Made by a program: the position numbers and the translations under genes. Positions 1-12,781 of a stretch of 64,000 nt of DNA are shown here, one piece after another. This stretch comes from Litomosoides sigmodontis (Eukaryota > Nematoda > Chromadorea > Rhabditida > Onchocercidae): positions 3,321,001 to 3,385,000 of the forward strand of contig OY718807.1 in NCBI GenBank assembly GCA_963070105.1. The letters are read 5' to 3'. Below the pieces are notes generated by a model. That model saw only the letters and a list, made by a program, of their open reading frames with translations. It was not told the origin of the DNA and searched no databases. Numbering within the stretch: the stretch's first letter is position 1; each line of letters begins with the position of its first letter.

Positions 1-669
1 GCGCAATTAATACATTAATGAAAATTCTATTTACTTCACACATTGTCATAGTAAGTAAACTTAACTTCAAATTAAACTTCATTTGAATCTAACGTTAGTG
101 CCCGACAGCCAGGTAATGTTAACAGTTCCCTCTTAGAAATACTTTTTTTATATTCAATAAACTATCTGATGAATGACTTCCTCTCATTTGCATAAAATTT
201 TAGTTTCAAAACAATCATAAAGCAAAAGCAAATACGATCACAAAGGCTATCACTGTAATGAACAGATGATGATGATGATGATAATGACTTCAACACAACA
301 GCTAGTAAAGCTTCAAAATTTTTAGGATTAAGAAATATTTTTATCAAAATTCATTATTTAAAGGATAATTTTGATGAATGCTCAAAATTACACAAATACA
401 AAATTTCAAATATGAGATTATATATCGTGCACATTGTGCACTGGGCAACATTTAAAACTGTCCAAATTATCCAATCCGTCGGATTAATTTCTAGCAAGCT
501 TTGTGATCATTCTTGGGAAATTCACTCAGTACTAGTAAGTTATCCAGAGCTTACAATGACAGTACGGTTAGATTAGATGATGGTCATCGTAATGCCAATA
601 AATAATTTCATTCGGCTTCCAATTCAACACTTACCTACTACTATGCTAATGCTAAAATAAAAATACATT
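1..669. other. Non-coding flank, no gene recognised
   Basis: AT-rich sequence downstream of the proposed stop of the minus-strand gene at 670-2810. It holds a short GAT run near 267-282. A minus-strand open frame at 162-347 is a chance frame containing a poly-serine stretch from that repeat and has no convincing splice context. I see no gene here. Confidence 0.5.
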
Positions 670-2810
670 TCAAAATGTAAAAGAATGTGCGAGCGATGAG
701 GAATTCTTTTTCGTCCTTCGGAATCCTCTCCAACCAGTTGATTGCAATTGCATTATTCTGATAAAATTTGATATTTTTCGCTTACATTCTATTCAATAGC
801 ATTAACAAATTTTGTGACAAAAAATATATTACTGCATAATGGAAGAAAGCAATTGTTAGAGAGGAATTGATGGAAATAATTACGTTCCATCATGAAATCC
901 ATCCTCTCGCATTTGCATATTTATCGATGTTGTGTGGAAGCGTTATGCCATCCTTATGTTCTGCTAACCGTTAATGATCCAACAGTGGAACTAATAATCC
1001 AATCTAAGCCTGAGTCAGATGGCTGTATACGATGGTTCGATGGTTAAAATTCTCCCAAAAATCGCCATTAGCATTATTATAATCCTTTCGCTACTCCCAC
1101 TCTTCCTGCAATCTTCTCCCTTCCCATTCCTCTCGCTTTTCCTTAAGGAATCGACTTTGCATGAGTTAAGTTATTCTATGTGTACGTTCATTACCGTTCT
1201 AGTTCTCCTCTTTGAGGATTAGGATCAGCTCATTTTTTCCTAAAATCATGATTCGTCATAAACAGATTCTCTGCTCAGCTCTAGGAAATTTCACAGAATC
1301 ATATCACGAAGATACTATAGCGGTGTTGCTAATAACTTAAATTTTCGATTACATCAATAACTACTACCCACGTCATTCCATTTGAAGCGAAAAAATACGA
1401 TTAGGCAATAGCAGTGTAATTTTCTTAATCATGTAAATGGCCTCTCCCTATTTCTTTTTCCACTCCTTTTATATCGTCATTTCCAAATACGCTAGCAAAA
1501 TTCTCCATTTCATGCATATTTAATCTTATCCCCGCAAATAACGTTTACGATTAAGCTTACGAGAAACGGAGAAATTGCACTTAAGAACTCACTTTACATA
1601 TTAAACATATCAATTGAAATTGCTCCATAGACTCCAAACTGGATTCTTATTAACGTGAGAATAGTGATATGTAAGTGATAAAAAAAGAAAGATATAAAGC
1701 TAATCCGGACAAAATATCTGTTTGACGTAATACAACAATCTATTTTTACTTAGCTCTCGCAATAATTAGTAAAAAAGAATTTAAAATTCCTAAGCCTATT
1801 TAATATTAGACAATACAATAACACAACAATATACCAAATTATGCACTAAATGAAGGGAAAAACGAGACTAACAGTGTGATAACAAATTTCATAACAAAAA
1901 AATGAAAATTAGAATAAATTATATGCATTGCTAGAAAAAAAGGTCTCCACAAATGATTCTTGTTGACATGAAAACCAGTTTTTGTTCAGTGTCGAATTTA
2001 CTTACAAACCAGATTCTTCAAATGAACATTGAACAGTCCGAACTTAACAATCGAAATGAAATTAATGTTAGCATAAAAGGAAACAACTACTAAGACTACG
2101 GAACGATTACCTTACGGCATTTGAAGGATTCCGAAGCTGGATAACATTGACCCGCTCCGATACTGACTTTGAAATGGCAAAACTGAAAATGAGTTATACA
2201 TTTACGCAACAAGCATCAAATATTCTGATATAACTAATAACCATGCTTCTATAATACGGAACAAAACCAATTGCACTTAAAGTATACGAGACAGCTATTC
2301 TCAAAAGTAACATTACTACAAGCTATCATTTGAAGCATTTATGAAGCAGAATAGCAAAATGCACTAGTTCCTATCACGCAACAAAAGGTTTGAAACAGAG
2401 ATGAGCAATATAAACCAAAAAAAAAACGACAATCGAGAACATGCTACGTAGCAGTTCGCTTATTTCGACAAAACTAGATAATGTAATTAAGCATTAAAAC
2501 ACTCTCAGAGAGGTTTGCAACAGAAATGCCAGGCTTCCTTCCACCGCCCAATGCTTTATCATCGAAATCTCTATTTCCACAGCAAAACATTGTTTTCTCT
2601 GTCTGAATTAGACAAATTGTGCTAGTTGCGTTGTAATGATACCTTTCGCTTTCGCTGCCATCCTTCCGAAAAGCGCTCAGCCTTTTTCGCAACGAACGAC
2701 CCATTGCGTTTGTCCACGTTCTCGAACCTGATGCTGCACTTCTCGCGTCACTATCGTCTTCACCATTTTTTTCGCCATCAAGTTCAATTTTTGTAAAACT
2801 AGCACTCTTT
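670..2810 (-). CDS. 3' exons of an unrecognised minus-strand gene (partial)
   Basis: I do not recognise the product. Three exons can be chained: 2643-2810, 2111-2182 and 670-757 (read right to left). The first has a TTTATTTCAG acceptor and a GTATCA donor. The second has a TTTTCAG acceptor and a GTAATC donor. The third has a TTTATCAG acceptor and ends at a TGA (670-672). All junctions share phase 2, so the frame stays open throughout. The first exon encodes an acidic, serine-rich stretch followed by a basic one with GRSLRKRLSAFRKDG. The second contains KSVSERVNVIQLRNPSNAV. The third is a short basic tail. Overall it looks like the cytoplasmic or disordered C-terminal tail of a larger protein. 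Upstream exons (above 2810) were not found, so the 5' part may lie far away across the gene-poor region. The first two exons are better supported than the last. Confidence 0.4.
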
Positions 2811-2875
2811 CTGAAATAAAACTTTTCCAAAAAAAAAAATTCCTTTAGTCCAACATTCCTGCAATTTATTTCGTC

Positions 2876-2922
2876 CCTCTCTCTCTCTCTTTCTCTCTCT
2901 CCCTCTCTCTCTCTCTCTTTTG
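2876..2922. repeat. CT-rich simple repeat
   Basis: Interrupted (CT)n tract. Similar CT or GA tracts of 20-45 bp recur at 3437-3460, 3892-3926, 5731-5772, 7446-7470, 10206-10238, 18050-18082 and 41811-41825. They are typical background for this sequence. Confidence 0.85.
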
Positions 2923-3031
2923 CCTACCACCTTTTAGATGAAACTTTTCGCTGAATCAGATAAAAGAGAACAAAGAACACACACTGTGAAAATCCATTTC
3001 CTAATTGTAACTTTCCTTCATCAATTTCTAG

Positions 3032-3166
3032 CAATATTGCGAAAACTTTAAACAAACTTTCGAAAAATTCGATGCAATTGACCCATTGATGTACGACGAT
3101 TTGGCATTATTAATCGATTTCGTGAATGTGCAAAAATGCCAGTTGAACACCTGCAATGTAAAATAA
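3032..3166 (+). CDS. Orphan terminal coding exon on the plus strand
   Basis: A strong acceptor (ATTTCTAG) is followed by 44 open codons starting QYCENFKQTFEKFDAIDPLM and ending QKCQLNTCNVK, then TAA. The stop overlaps an AATAAA polyadenylation signal (3162-3167), giving a very short 3' UTR as is common in nematodes. The frame begins in phase 0. Composition is strongly protein-like, with three cysteines (residues 3, 36 and 41 of the exon), suggesting the end of a small secreted protein. The exon has no start codon and I could not find its upstream partner. A hydrophobic frame at 1019-1222 has the wrong phase to join it. The family is not recognised. It could also be a relic of a gene fragment. 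Confidence 0.5.
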   Translation, partial: QYCENFKQTFEKFDAIDPLMYDDLALLIDFVNVQKCQLNTCNVK

Positions 3167-3891
3167 ACCTTTGTCGATCTAATTTCACAGTATCACTTTT
3201 ATTCATTCCAAAATATTATTTCACGAATTTCAAACTATAAAAGATCAAACAGAAAATCATTAATAAAAGTGATTTAATATTAGCTGAAAATACGCATACA
3301 TCAATATGATAATAATTGATATCGTTAGCATTCCTCTATCGACTGTTATCCAGAATCATGGAAGATAATAATTGAACAATAACTAACCATCAACTATACG
3401 ACATAACATAAATAATTTAACACATACACACACACACAGGGAGAGAGAGAGAGAGAGAGGGAAAATGAGAAGAAGAAAAGGACACATGTAGAAGAGTGTA
3501 TTCGTAGTGATGTACATGAATGTGTTCAGCAATCAAAATAAACCGAATAAGGAAGTAAATGTAATTTTGGAATAAATCATTTTTGCATCTCCCACGTTTT
3601 TTTTAAAATCATTTTTCAATTCAAATTTATCAATTTAATTTCCCCTTCTCTTCTCTGTCGACATTTAAAAAAATGAAATAAAAAATTTGTCGTCTCCTAC
3701 TACATCTTCCCATTTATTCGTCATCGATACTACCGTAATATCTTGCATTGTTTTGAAATAGCTACTACAAAACAATAAATCGATTATACAAAAGATTACC
3801 TGAGGTCATTGTACCTGCGACGAAAATAACTGACACCAAATTTTTTGCATTTTCTTTATTCCTTATGAATACTTTTCGTCTTTCTTCTTCT

Positions 3892-3928
<37 letters not shown>

Positions 3929-5737
3929 GATCTCTTCTTACATTCAAACTATTTCATTTGACTGTATTCATTTGATTTATGCCAAAGACAAATAGCATGG
4001 AAAATGTCGATGTGATAAAATGAGAGATGGGAATGGCATAGGACGACAATCGTCCTTCAACCTAAGGCTATCATTATTAGCTGACCTACTGCGGCTACTA
4101 CACCGAATCGGTGTCGAAGCTTTATAACACACTCAGTGTCACTTCCTCTTTCAATGTCTACCCCTCTACCTCTACACCTCACTCTCTCTTTAATTAAGGA
4201 TAATTTTCCGGTTGTTGACAACCAATCACAGCGTCATCATTCATCGATAATCTCCAAAACAAGTCAACAATAACGTTCACGTCTGTCTCACGCTTTTCAC
4301 TAAATGATATTCTACGTGTGGAAGAAAAAAAAAGCCTTGAAATTTCGAAATATAAGGAGGAATGCGAGATGATGTTATACGTAACGTAATGTTTCATTCG
4401 CAAATGCTAACAAATAGCCGCCCACGCAATCGTCCTGGCTTATCAATCATTCAACACTTAATGTGTTCGTTCATTAAATAAGAAAGCGAGCAAATAACAG
4501 TATCACTTGGGAAAGTTAGACAATACTTTCTTCACGTCAAGTGCAACCTGAATAAGCCTAATAACACGTATTGTCACTATTTCAAAATGTAATTAGCTCA
4601 CATACGCTGTACATATCTGTATTTGTTATTCAGCGTATCACAAATTGCTTACGATCAATCTCCAATCTTATTTCACTCACGCACGATTGCTGATTACGCG
4701 TGCGGAAAAATCCACTGATACGTGATTTCATCCTTTGTGTTGCGATCACGCTCATATCACAAACACGCTTCGAACATACTCTCAAATTGAACATAAACCT
4801 ATCAATGAACCGTGTTGATGTCGTAATGCCTAGCTAGTACTACGCCCACACACACGTACGCATATATAATTGCGTGGAAATGAACATACAGGTAGAGAAA
4901 CATACATGCATACATGTATGCCACACTTACCAAAAAGTGTAAATGATGAAGAGTTCGTTTGTTGTTGAGCAGAGAGGAAGAGGATGTTGTTGCGCTCCAC
5001 GTTCACATTATCCTCTCTCAATCCACGCTCACCCTTCTGTTCCATTTCTCATTTACGTACTCTCTTCTTCTATCATCAATCATAGAAGCATTTTGCATGA
5101 TTCGTTCTTCGTTCTTTTTTTTCTTCCAATGCTCTGTTCACATTCACACACATCCTAAACAAATTCCCTTTCTTTCCATTGCTCTCTCCTAAATTATCAA
5201 ACTATTCCTACAAAATGTTCACTTCTCTCTTCAACAACAACAACAACAACAATAACAATTTTAATCCCTCAAATTATTTTTAGATTAATCCATTCCTATC
5301 TAAACACTATTTAATATCTCAAATTTCTTCCTAATCAATGTTATTTTTACTTCCCTTTCTTCTCTCACCATCAGCAATTTATCACTTCGTGCGTGTATGT
5401 TCTTTTCACACGTATTTTGCGCAAATCACAATTATCAAATTTAAGACGTAAGAAATTCTTCTTCACTCGTACGACATTCGATTTTTGCAATCAAAAAAAA
5501 AACAATCAATCTCTCCACCACATAGCTAATTATTTTTGCTAAATTTCCTTCGCTCATTCCCCATTTTCAACTGTCTGTCGTTTGTTAGCTTTTGCGGTAC
5601 CTTTTATGTCTCAATTAAACTTTTGAAAGAAAATCTGTTTTTTTCCGAAAATGTTTAACTTTACTAGAAGATTTTTTCAAATGTTTTTGTAAAATTTGAA
5701 CTTTGAACAGTTTAGTGTCAGGAAGTGTTGCTAGAGA

Positions 5738-5772
<35 letters not shown>

Positions 5773-5928
5773 TGGTTCCGTGAGCTCTTCCAACTATTTC
5801 CTCGACAGATGTAATGCAGCAATTATCAATATGATCGGCGTGCTTCATTCTTCCCTTCCACTTTCACTTGCCACTTTTATGAAGTTAGGAAGAAGCAGTT
5901 GGTGAATATTGTTGAAGCAGTTCGCTTC

Positions 5929-5998
5929 AAATGAAATGAAATGAAATGAAATGAAATGAAATGAAATGAAATGAAATGAAATGAAATGAAATGAAATG
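5929..5998. repeat. (AAATG)n pentanucleotide array
   Basis: About 14 near-perfect copies of the 5-bp unit AAATG in tandem. Confidence 0.95.
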
Positions 5999-7629
5999 GA
6001 AATGGATATTATTAAAATTTATGTGACATAAGTTTCGAAATTCCTCCTCCCATCCTGTCCTAACGAAGAGATCAAAGTACTAAAGAGTTGAGTTCAACAC
6101 AAACATGCAGAGATTTGCAATTCACAGCTCACTTTTTTTTTCACACACAAAAAGTGAAATGAAATTTAATTTGCGTTATTTGATGACAACTATTGATAGT
6201 ATTTATTATGTTATTTCATCGCAAACATTGATAGTATTTATGCAATTGAAAATATCACATTGTGCCTTCCTCATTTTCTCATTGAAATTCAAATTTTAAA
6301 TTGGAATGAACTGTGAACACGAAGAATGAAAGAATGTTTTGCTTAGTTTATGGAATTTTCAAAAAAAGAAAATTTTTTTTTCTTCCAACACAACAGTAAC
6401 TAAAATTATGAATGAAATTGATTCAGCGAATTCGAAACTAGACAAAAAAGGATTGCAAAAAAGGTGGGGAAATTTTTGAATTAGAAAAGAAAAATGAAAA
6501 AGTCTCTTTTTCGATAAAATTGTTTTGCGTCGAGTTGATGACGTATGAAGAAAGAAATTTACAAAATTTTCGAAAAAAAAAGAAAGAAAAGGTAAAATAT
6601 ATTTTCCGAAAATTATTGAAATTTAAAAGTTTTGAAGGTGAAAAAAAAAATTGTAAATTCTTTTTTCTCTTTCGTACATTACAACAATATTGAAAAAAAA
6701 AAAACAGATGAACAGGTTATAATTTACGCATAAAAAATTAGCTAATAAATGAAGAGACAGAGAGAAAGAAAGAGGGAAGGAAAGATTGTAATGTTACTAC
6801 AATTGTTACTTAACCAATAAACGAAATTTAAATTTTATGCCATTTAAATAAATGACTAATACTAGAATGGAGGATGATGATGGAGAGGGAACAAATTCCA
6901 TTAGATTGTACTTCATTTTAATTCTTCTAAAACATTACTGTCAAATGAAGAAAGGAAGAGAAAGAGGTACAGAGAGAGAAAGGGAGAGAGATCTATACGT
7001 GCAATAAAATAAATGAAAATTTATTTACTGCCATATATTACTATCGTAAACATTTTCAAGACTTAATAATGGCTATAGCAGAAATAATTGAAATGTGAAA
7101 TAATCACACCAATATATTTTTAATTTCTTTTAAATACAAAACACAATAGGAGTAAGTTCTACTTTTCAATAAAACAGGTAAACTTACCGCAATGATAAAT
7201 TATTCACTTTTAAATGAAATTTTAACAAAAGAAATGAATGAAATTAATTTGCATTTGAATGAAAGGTATTTCATTGTTTAATTTTTGAGACATAAACTAA
7301 AATACATCCATCGTATATGCCATACATCTTATCAATGAAATTAAAAATTAAAAAAGAGTAAGGTGGACAGATGAGCGTGCGTAAGAGCCGAAAATATTCC
7401 AACGAAAAAATGCTGTAAAGTAAGAGGAAGAGAGGCGGAAAGACAGAGACAGAGAGAGAGAGAGAGAGAAGATGGTTGTACGAACGATCGATAATGAAGA
7501 TGTGAAATGAAATGAAAATGAAATGAAAATGAGAGATGGAAAGGGAGAGAGAGAGAGGGAGAGAAAGAAGAAAGGAAGGGATATGTGAATGAATAAACAC
7601 CGTTGTTATACGCTCATTTGATCCACGCC

Positions 7630-8469
7630 TTCATTCATCCATTCCTTCATTCATCCATTCCTTCATTCATCCATTCCTTCATTCATCCATTCCTTCATTC
7701 ATCCATTCCTTCATTCATCCATTCCTTCATTCATCCATTCCTTCATTCATCCATTCCTTCATTCATCCATTCCTTCATTCATCCATTCCTTCATTCATCC
7801 ATTCCTTCATTCATCCATTCCTTCATTCATCCATTCCTTCATTCATCCATTCCTTCATTCATCCATTCCTTCATTCATCCATTCCTTCATTCATCCATTC
7901 CTTCATTCATCCATTCCTTCATTCATCCATTCCTTCATTCATCCATTCCTTCATTCATCCATTCCTTCATTCATCCATTCCTTCATTCATCCATTCCTTC
8001 ATTCATCCATTCCTTCATTCATCCATTCCTTCATTCATCCATTCCTTCATTCATCCATTCCTTCATTCATCCATTCCTTCATTCATCCATTCCTTCATTC
8101 ATCCATTCCTTCATTCATCCATTCCTTCATTCATCCATTCCTTCATTCATCCATTCCTTCATTCATCCATTCCTTCATTCATCCATTCCTTCATTCATCC
8201 ATTCCTTCATTCATCCATTCCTTCATTCATCCATTCCTTCATTCATCCATTCCTTCATTCATCCATTCCTTCATTCATCCATTCCTTCATTCATCCATTC
8301 CTTCATTCATCCATTCCTTCATTCATCCATTCCTTCATTCATCCATTCCTTCATTCATCCATTCCTTCATTCATCCATTCCTTCATTAATCCATTCCTTC
8401 ATTCATCCATTCCTTCATTCATCCATTCCTTCATTCATCCATTCCTTCATTCATCTATTCCCTCATTCA
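7630..8469. repeat. 16-bp minisatellite, about 52 copies
   Basis: Tandem array of the unit TTCATTCATCCATTCC, nearly perfect over about 840 bp. The first clear mismatch is near 8388 (one C to A change), and the array decays over the last two units, after about 8450. The unit length is not a multiple of three, so all three forward frames read the same 16-residue cycle (SIPSFIHSFIHPFLHS) without a stop. That explains the 339-codon open frame at 7603-8622. The reverse strand contains TGA in each unit. I regard the long open frame as a by-product of the repeat, not a gene. Confidence 0.95.
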
Positions 8470-9295
8470 TTCATTCACAAATTGAATGAAATCGTTTTCC
8501 AATTCCTTCAACAATGCCGTCTTCTTAGTGAGCTTAAACATTTACTTGTTGCTCTTCTCACTTCCCTCCCTCTCTCTCTCTCCTTCTCTCGCTCCCTCTC
8601 TTCTTCTCTTTCATTCGAGTAAAAATTATTTTCCTAAAAATAAGATTATTTCTTCGAATAATTTTATGAACTTTTTTGCTAAGAGTAGCAAGCAGGAAAT
8701 GTTTTGCTACCGTAACTTTAGCAATGAACGATATAAATTATGAATATTTCATCGTCAACTTTAGCTAATAGAGGTGTAGTTGTTGATATGACTATGAAAT
8801 ACTTATGCATTTATAGCAGCCATCGACGAGTATCTATGAATACCTAAAATTGAATGAAATGAAAATTCGATTAAAGCAATGAGTGGGAAGGGCGTGAAAT
8901 GAAGTGCTATGAGTTGTTGAATGATCGAAGTGAATAAAATAACATTGAATTTAAACATTAAACGAATGAAAAGTTAGGATAATGAAAAAAGCAGCCGCTG
9001 TCAGAAGACCACCTGCAATGGATGAGTGAATTCAAAGATTTTTGGGAATTAAGCAAGAATAGGAGGTGAAGTGTAAAATGAAATAGACTAATGAACTTCT
9101 CCTACCATTAAATGAGATTTAAATGTGTGTTAAACAATTTACTCATCCATTAAATGCTAGGAATGGAAGAGCTTTGATCTGTTAAGTAAGTGTACGTGAA
9201 AGGGCACTTCACTAGAAAGATTGTGAAAATTTTTAATGAGATTAAATTACCCCATGGATATGTGCTTTCTCTCCTTTTTTTTTTTTTGCAAGTAC

Positions 9296-9442
9296 AGAGT
9301 GATGCAAGCTAGCGAAAGTCCAATAGCGGAAGATGAAGAAAGTTTAGAGGAAAATTGTGGAGCTTTAAAGTGGCCAAATAAAACAGTGTTAAGTGTTTCA
9401 GCAAAAAGAAAAAAAAAATTGGAGCTAAAATTTTTGATGTAA
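9296..9442 (+). CDS. Possible isolated coding exon, acidic peptide
   Basis: After a poly-T tract and a weak GCAAG acceptor, an open frame contains an ATG (9303) followed by an acidic stretch (ASESPIAEDEESLEEN) and then CGALKWPNKTV before becoming lysine-rich and stopping at TAA. The local composition resembles coding sequence more than its surroundings. A strong consensus donor (GTAAGT) lies downstream at about 9622, so this could be a 5' exon of a plus-strand transcript with a long intron. No partner exon was identified and the donor for the coding part is unclear. Function unknown; it may be chance. Confidence 0.2.
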   Translation, partial: RVMQASESPIAEDEESLEENCGALKWPNKTVLSVSAKRKKKLELKFLM

Positions 9443-11224
9443 AATGATCCAGTAAATCGATGAAATTGAAAAGGAGGAGTGATTCGACGACCGGAATGAT
9501 GAAAAGTTGAAATTTGTCATTCAACATGTCTTTTTTCTTCCAAAAATCATTAGCAGAGAATTTGTTAAAAATCGAATGTACTAAGTGCAAGAGCTACGAA
9601 CGGAAAATAAAATTTCATTAAGGTAAGTTGCAAAAATTAATTCACACAGCTTATTATCATTCCCTGATTATTTCGAATTTTCATACAAATTTTAAAGTGG
9701 TTAAATGTAATAAGCATTTCCTCAACGATCGTAAAATGACTGCATGAATTATGAGTGTCGAATACGGAAATATAAATATGCCATAGACGGACGATTTAAT
9801 TTCTACCTCTTTACCCTTTTACCTTTTTTTTCGAAATAAGGCGCAGTACGCCGTTGTATGTTTGGGTTTCCGGTATTCCGTACTAATAGCCATGTAGTGG
9901 TAGTTTGTATTTCATACTAATAACTAAATGGTGTGAAAGTAATAGCTAAGTAATAGTGGTGGTAATATCTTGTTTTTTTGGAGGTAGAGCGGAGGGAATA
10001 ATGATGGGATCGGTGAATAATGCGAGGAGACATTTGCGCCCTCTGCAACAATAGCGATAGCGCTGTTAGTTTTACAATAAAGCAAGAAATGTTTATAAAC
10101 TCAACTTTTTTCAATTAAAACTTTTCAGCAACATTCAAAATTATAAGAAAGCGAGGGCTGTTTTCATCATAAGTATCAGATGATAAAAATAATGAAGTGA
10201 AAGAGATAGAGAGGGAGAGAGAGAGAGACAGAGAGAAGGGGAGAAGCTAATGATGAATGAATATTCATCTGGAAATTGCAAATTTCAGTAATGACGCATT
10301 TCGAAAGAGCAAACATCGCTGTATCAATCATTCATTTCACGAAAAAAAAAGTAACAAATTCTAAAAAATGGAATTGAAATGAAGATATCGTTTGCATCTG
10401 GTAAATGTCGAAATGGTCGATTGCTTAGTTATTCATATCATTCAGTGAGAGTGAAAATAAAAATTGAAATGAGGAATGAATGAATTGTTGCAGATGAAGT
10501 TGCCTGAATTAGAATTAATATTTGATGAGACTGCAAAATAATTAATGTAAATTGCAAAGATATGTTAATTACAGCGAAACAAACATCAATTGCATGCAAT
10601 GTTGCAACAATAGTAATTTGCAATGCTCAATTCTTCCATGGAAAATTGAACAGAGAAAGCAAAGCGTGGAAAAAAAAGGAAGAAAAATAATTTTTGAATG
10701 ATGTGAGAGTGAAAAAAAATTCATTTAATTTAAAAATTCAACGCCTCAATGTCACACTCAATCCAGTCGGTGATGGAGATAAATGTAAAATACCGTACAG
10801 TACTGAATTGAAAATTAAAAATGAAAGAGAGAACGAGCTTGCTATTCGTTTGATATCAATGAATGAAATAATTGTTGGCGCAATGAAACGAGAAAAAATA
10901 GTTGAAAAATAAAAGGCGTCGTATGGGCAGAATGAAGCCACTGGAACAGAGACTTCTGTAAGGTTCTCCTTTCTAATTCAAATTTAATGCTCTAGTTAGC
11001 TAGCTTTAGTCGGATGTATTGAAGTAGAAAGTTGACAAACGTAAATTTCCACTCTACTCTACGCATTTAATTTGCACTAATAAGGTTCGCCGCAAATAGT
11101 ATTTTTAAAAAAAAATGAAATTAAAATTAGCTAAACGAAAAAAAAGTGCGCAGAAAGGTAGAAAATAAGTGCGATTGTTAGTTGTTAAAAAAAACAGTTG
11201 TCTATTGCTTACTTATAATTACCT

Positions 11225-11315
11225 GTTACTTATTAACTTATTAACTGTTACTTATTAGTTCCTCTACTACGTAACGGAATAAGTAACCACTCGTACTTGT
11301 TGAGTAAGTAGAGGA
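11225..11315. repeat. Interleaved inverted repeats
   Basis: GTTACTTATT at 11247-11256 (also at 11225-11234) is complementary to AATAAGTAAC at 11278-11287. TCCTCTACT at 11260-11268 is complementary to AGTAGAGGA at 11307-11315. The two arm pairs interleave. No gene is visible around them. Confidence 0.5.
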
Positions 11316-12548
11316 GAATTGATGTGCGAAGGAATGGATGTTAACTGAAACTGTGCACCATTTGCAAAAGGGTAAATTGATAAATGAGAATTACACAACT
11401 GACAGTGCAAGCGCATGGCTTAGATAGAGAATCAACGAAGTGAAATTAAGTGAAAGTAAATGTTCCTTCTTGCTTTTTGCCTATTAAAATTTTCGCTGTT
11501 GAAAATTGATCGTTTGAATCATAAAGTTTGCCGCAAATGCTATTTTTTAAAAAGAAAAGCAAAATTAAAATTAGCTAAGCGAAAGATTAGTCATTCAAAT
11601 CAAACGTTCCATGCACTTTTTCCTCTTTCTTTTTGTTCCTCTCATTTTTTTTTTTTGAGCATTTAAAATGGTAGGATGGATGAGTTGAAAAGGATGCTTT
11701 TATCACGCACTCGACACTGTATGATTTAGCAATACTTATTATGATGATGATAGTTATTAACGTTGTATCGTAATATCAACACTACAGTACAGCTCATCGA
11801 TTACTGTAGTCGTTTTGCTGCTAATTTCAATAACTGTCATGACGATGCCTCAATGACTACAGTGGAACATGAATTTTTCACATTATACATTAAAAATTTT
11901 AAATGCTCAATTTATTTATTTGCCAATTTTAATAGATTATTTCAATAGTGCAAATTAATTTCCTCACTTATACATGCAACGTTTCAATTAATTTTCCTCT
12001 CATTTTTTTTTTTTGAGGGAGAGAACTAACGCATCAATCATATCAGGGATAATTATTTCATAGAAAATAATAATTTTCTTGGAAAAAAGTGAAGAAAAAA
12101 AACAACAAATTTGTCTATTATAATTTTGCTTTATATTGTTTTCTTCATATTCAAAATGCATTTTGAAATTTCGAATGCTTATTTGTGAGGAATTTTTCTG
12201 AAACCATTAATCATGCAAACTGTAGGTGAAACTTTTGACCGTTCCATTGATTTTGCCAATGCAACGAACATTTTCCATCACATTCTGAAGCAAAAAAAAA
12301 AGAACGCTCAAAGTAATCAGTGAATTATTGTGGAAATTAAATTAAATCTTTCCACGTATAATTGCACCACTCGTCCCAATTTCAAAGACTACGGAAATTT
12401 TCTCCATAATATTTCATGCTGTGGGAAGGTCATCATCAGAGGTCATAATGGTTTTAAAAAAAAAAAAAAGGTCAAAAAGTTATTTAGATGTAATATAAAT
12501 AAGAAAAAAGTGAAGGAACATCCACAGAGCTATGAATGAACGTATCAT

Positions 12549-12781
<233 letters not shown>

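Larger units (their letters stand above)
3167..9290. other. Gene-poor, repeat-rich region
   Basis: About 6 kb without a supported gene. It contains CT/GA microsatellites, an ATGAA pentanucleotide array, homopolymer runs and a large minisatellite (listed separately). Short open frames here are mostly translations of simple repeats. It may be a large intron of the minus-strand gene at 670-2810 or plain intergenic DNA. Confidence 0.5.

Noticed and set aside
1019..1222. Hydrophobic plus-strand frame resembling a signal or membrane segment
   Set aside because: AT- and CT-rich composition easily yields Leu/Ile/Phe/Ser frames. Its only plausible donor gives a phase that does not fit the exon at 3032.
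4194..4403. Minus-strand frame with two acceptor-like sites (RRISFSEKRETDVN)
   Set aside because: Some features look coding, but neither a donor of matching phase nor a neighbouring exon was found.
7603..8622. 339-codon open frame, the longest in the window
   Set aside because: It is a read-through of the 16-bp minisatellite; all three plus-strand frames give the same peptide cycle, and there is no sign of a gene on either side.
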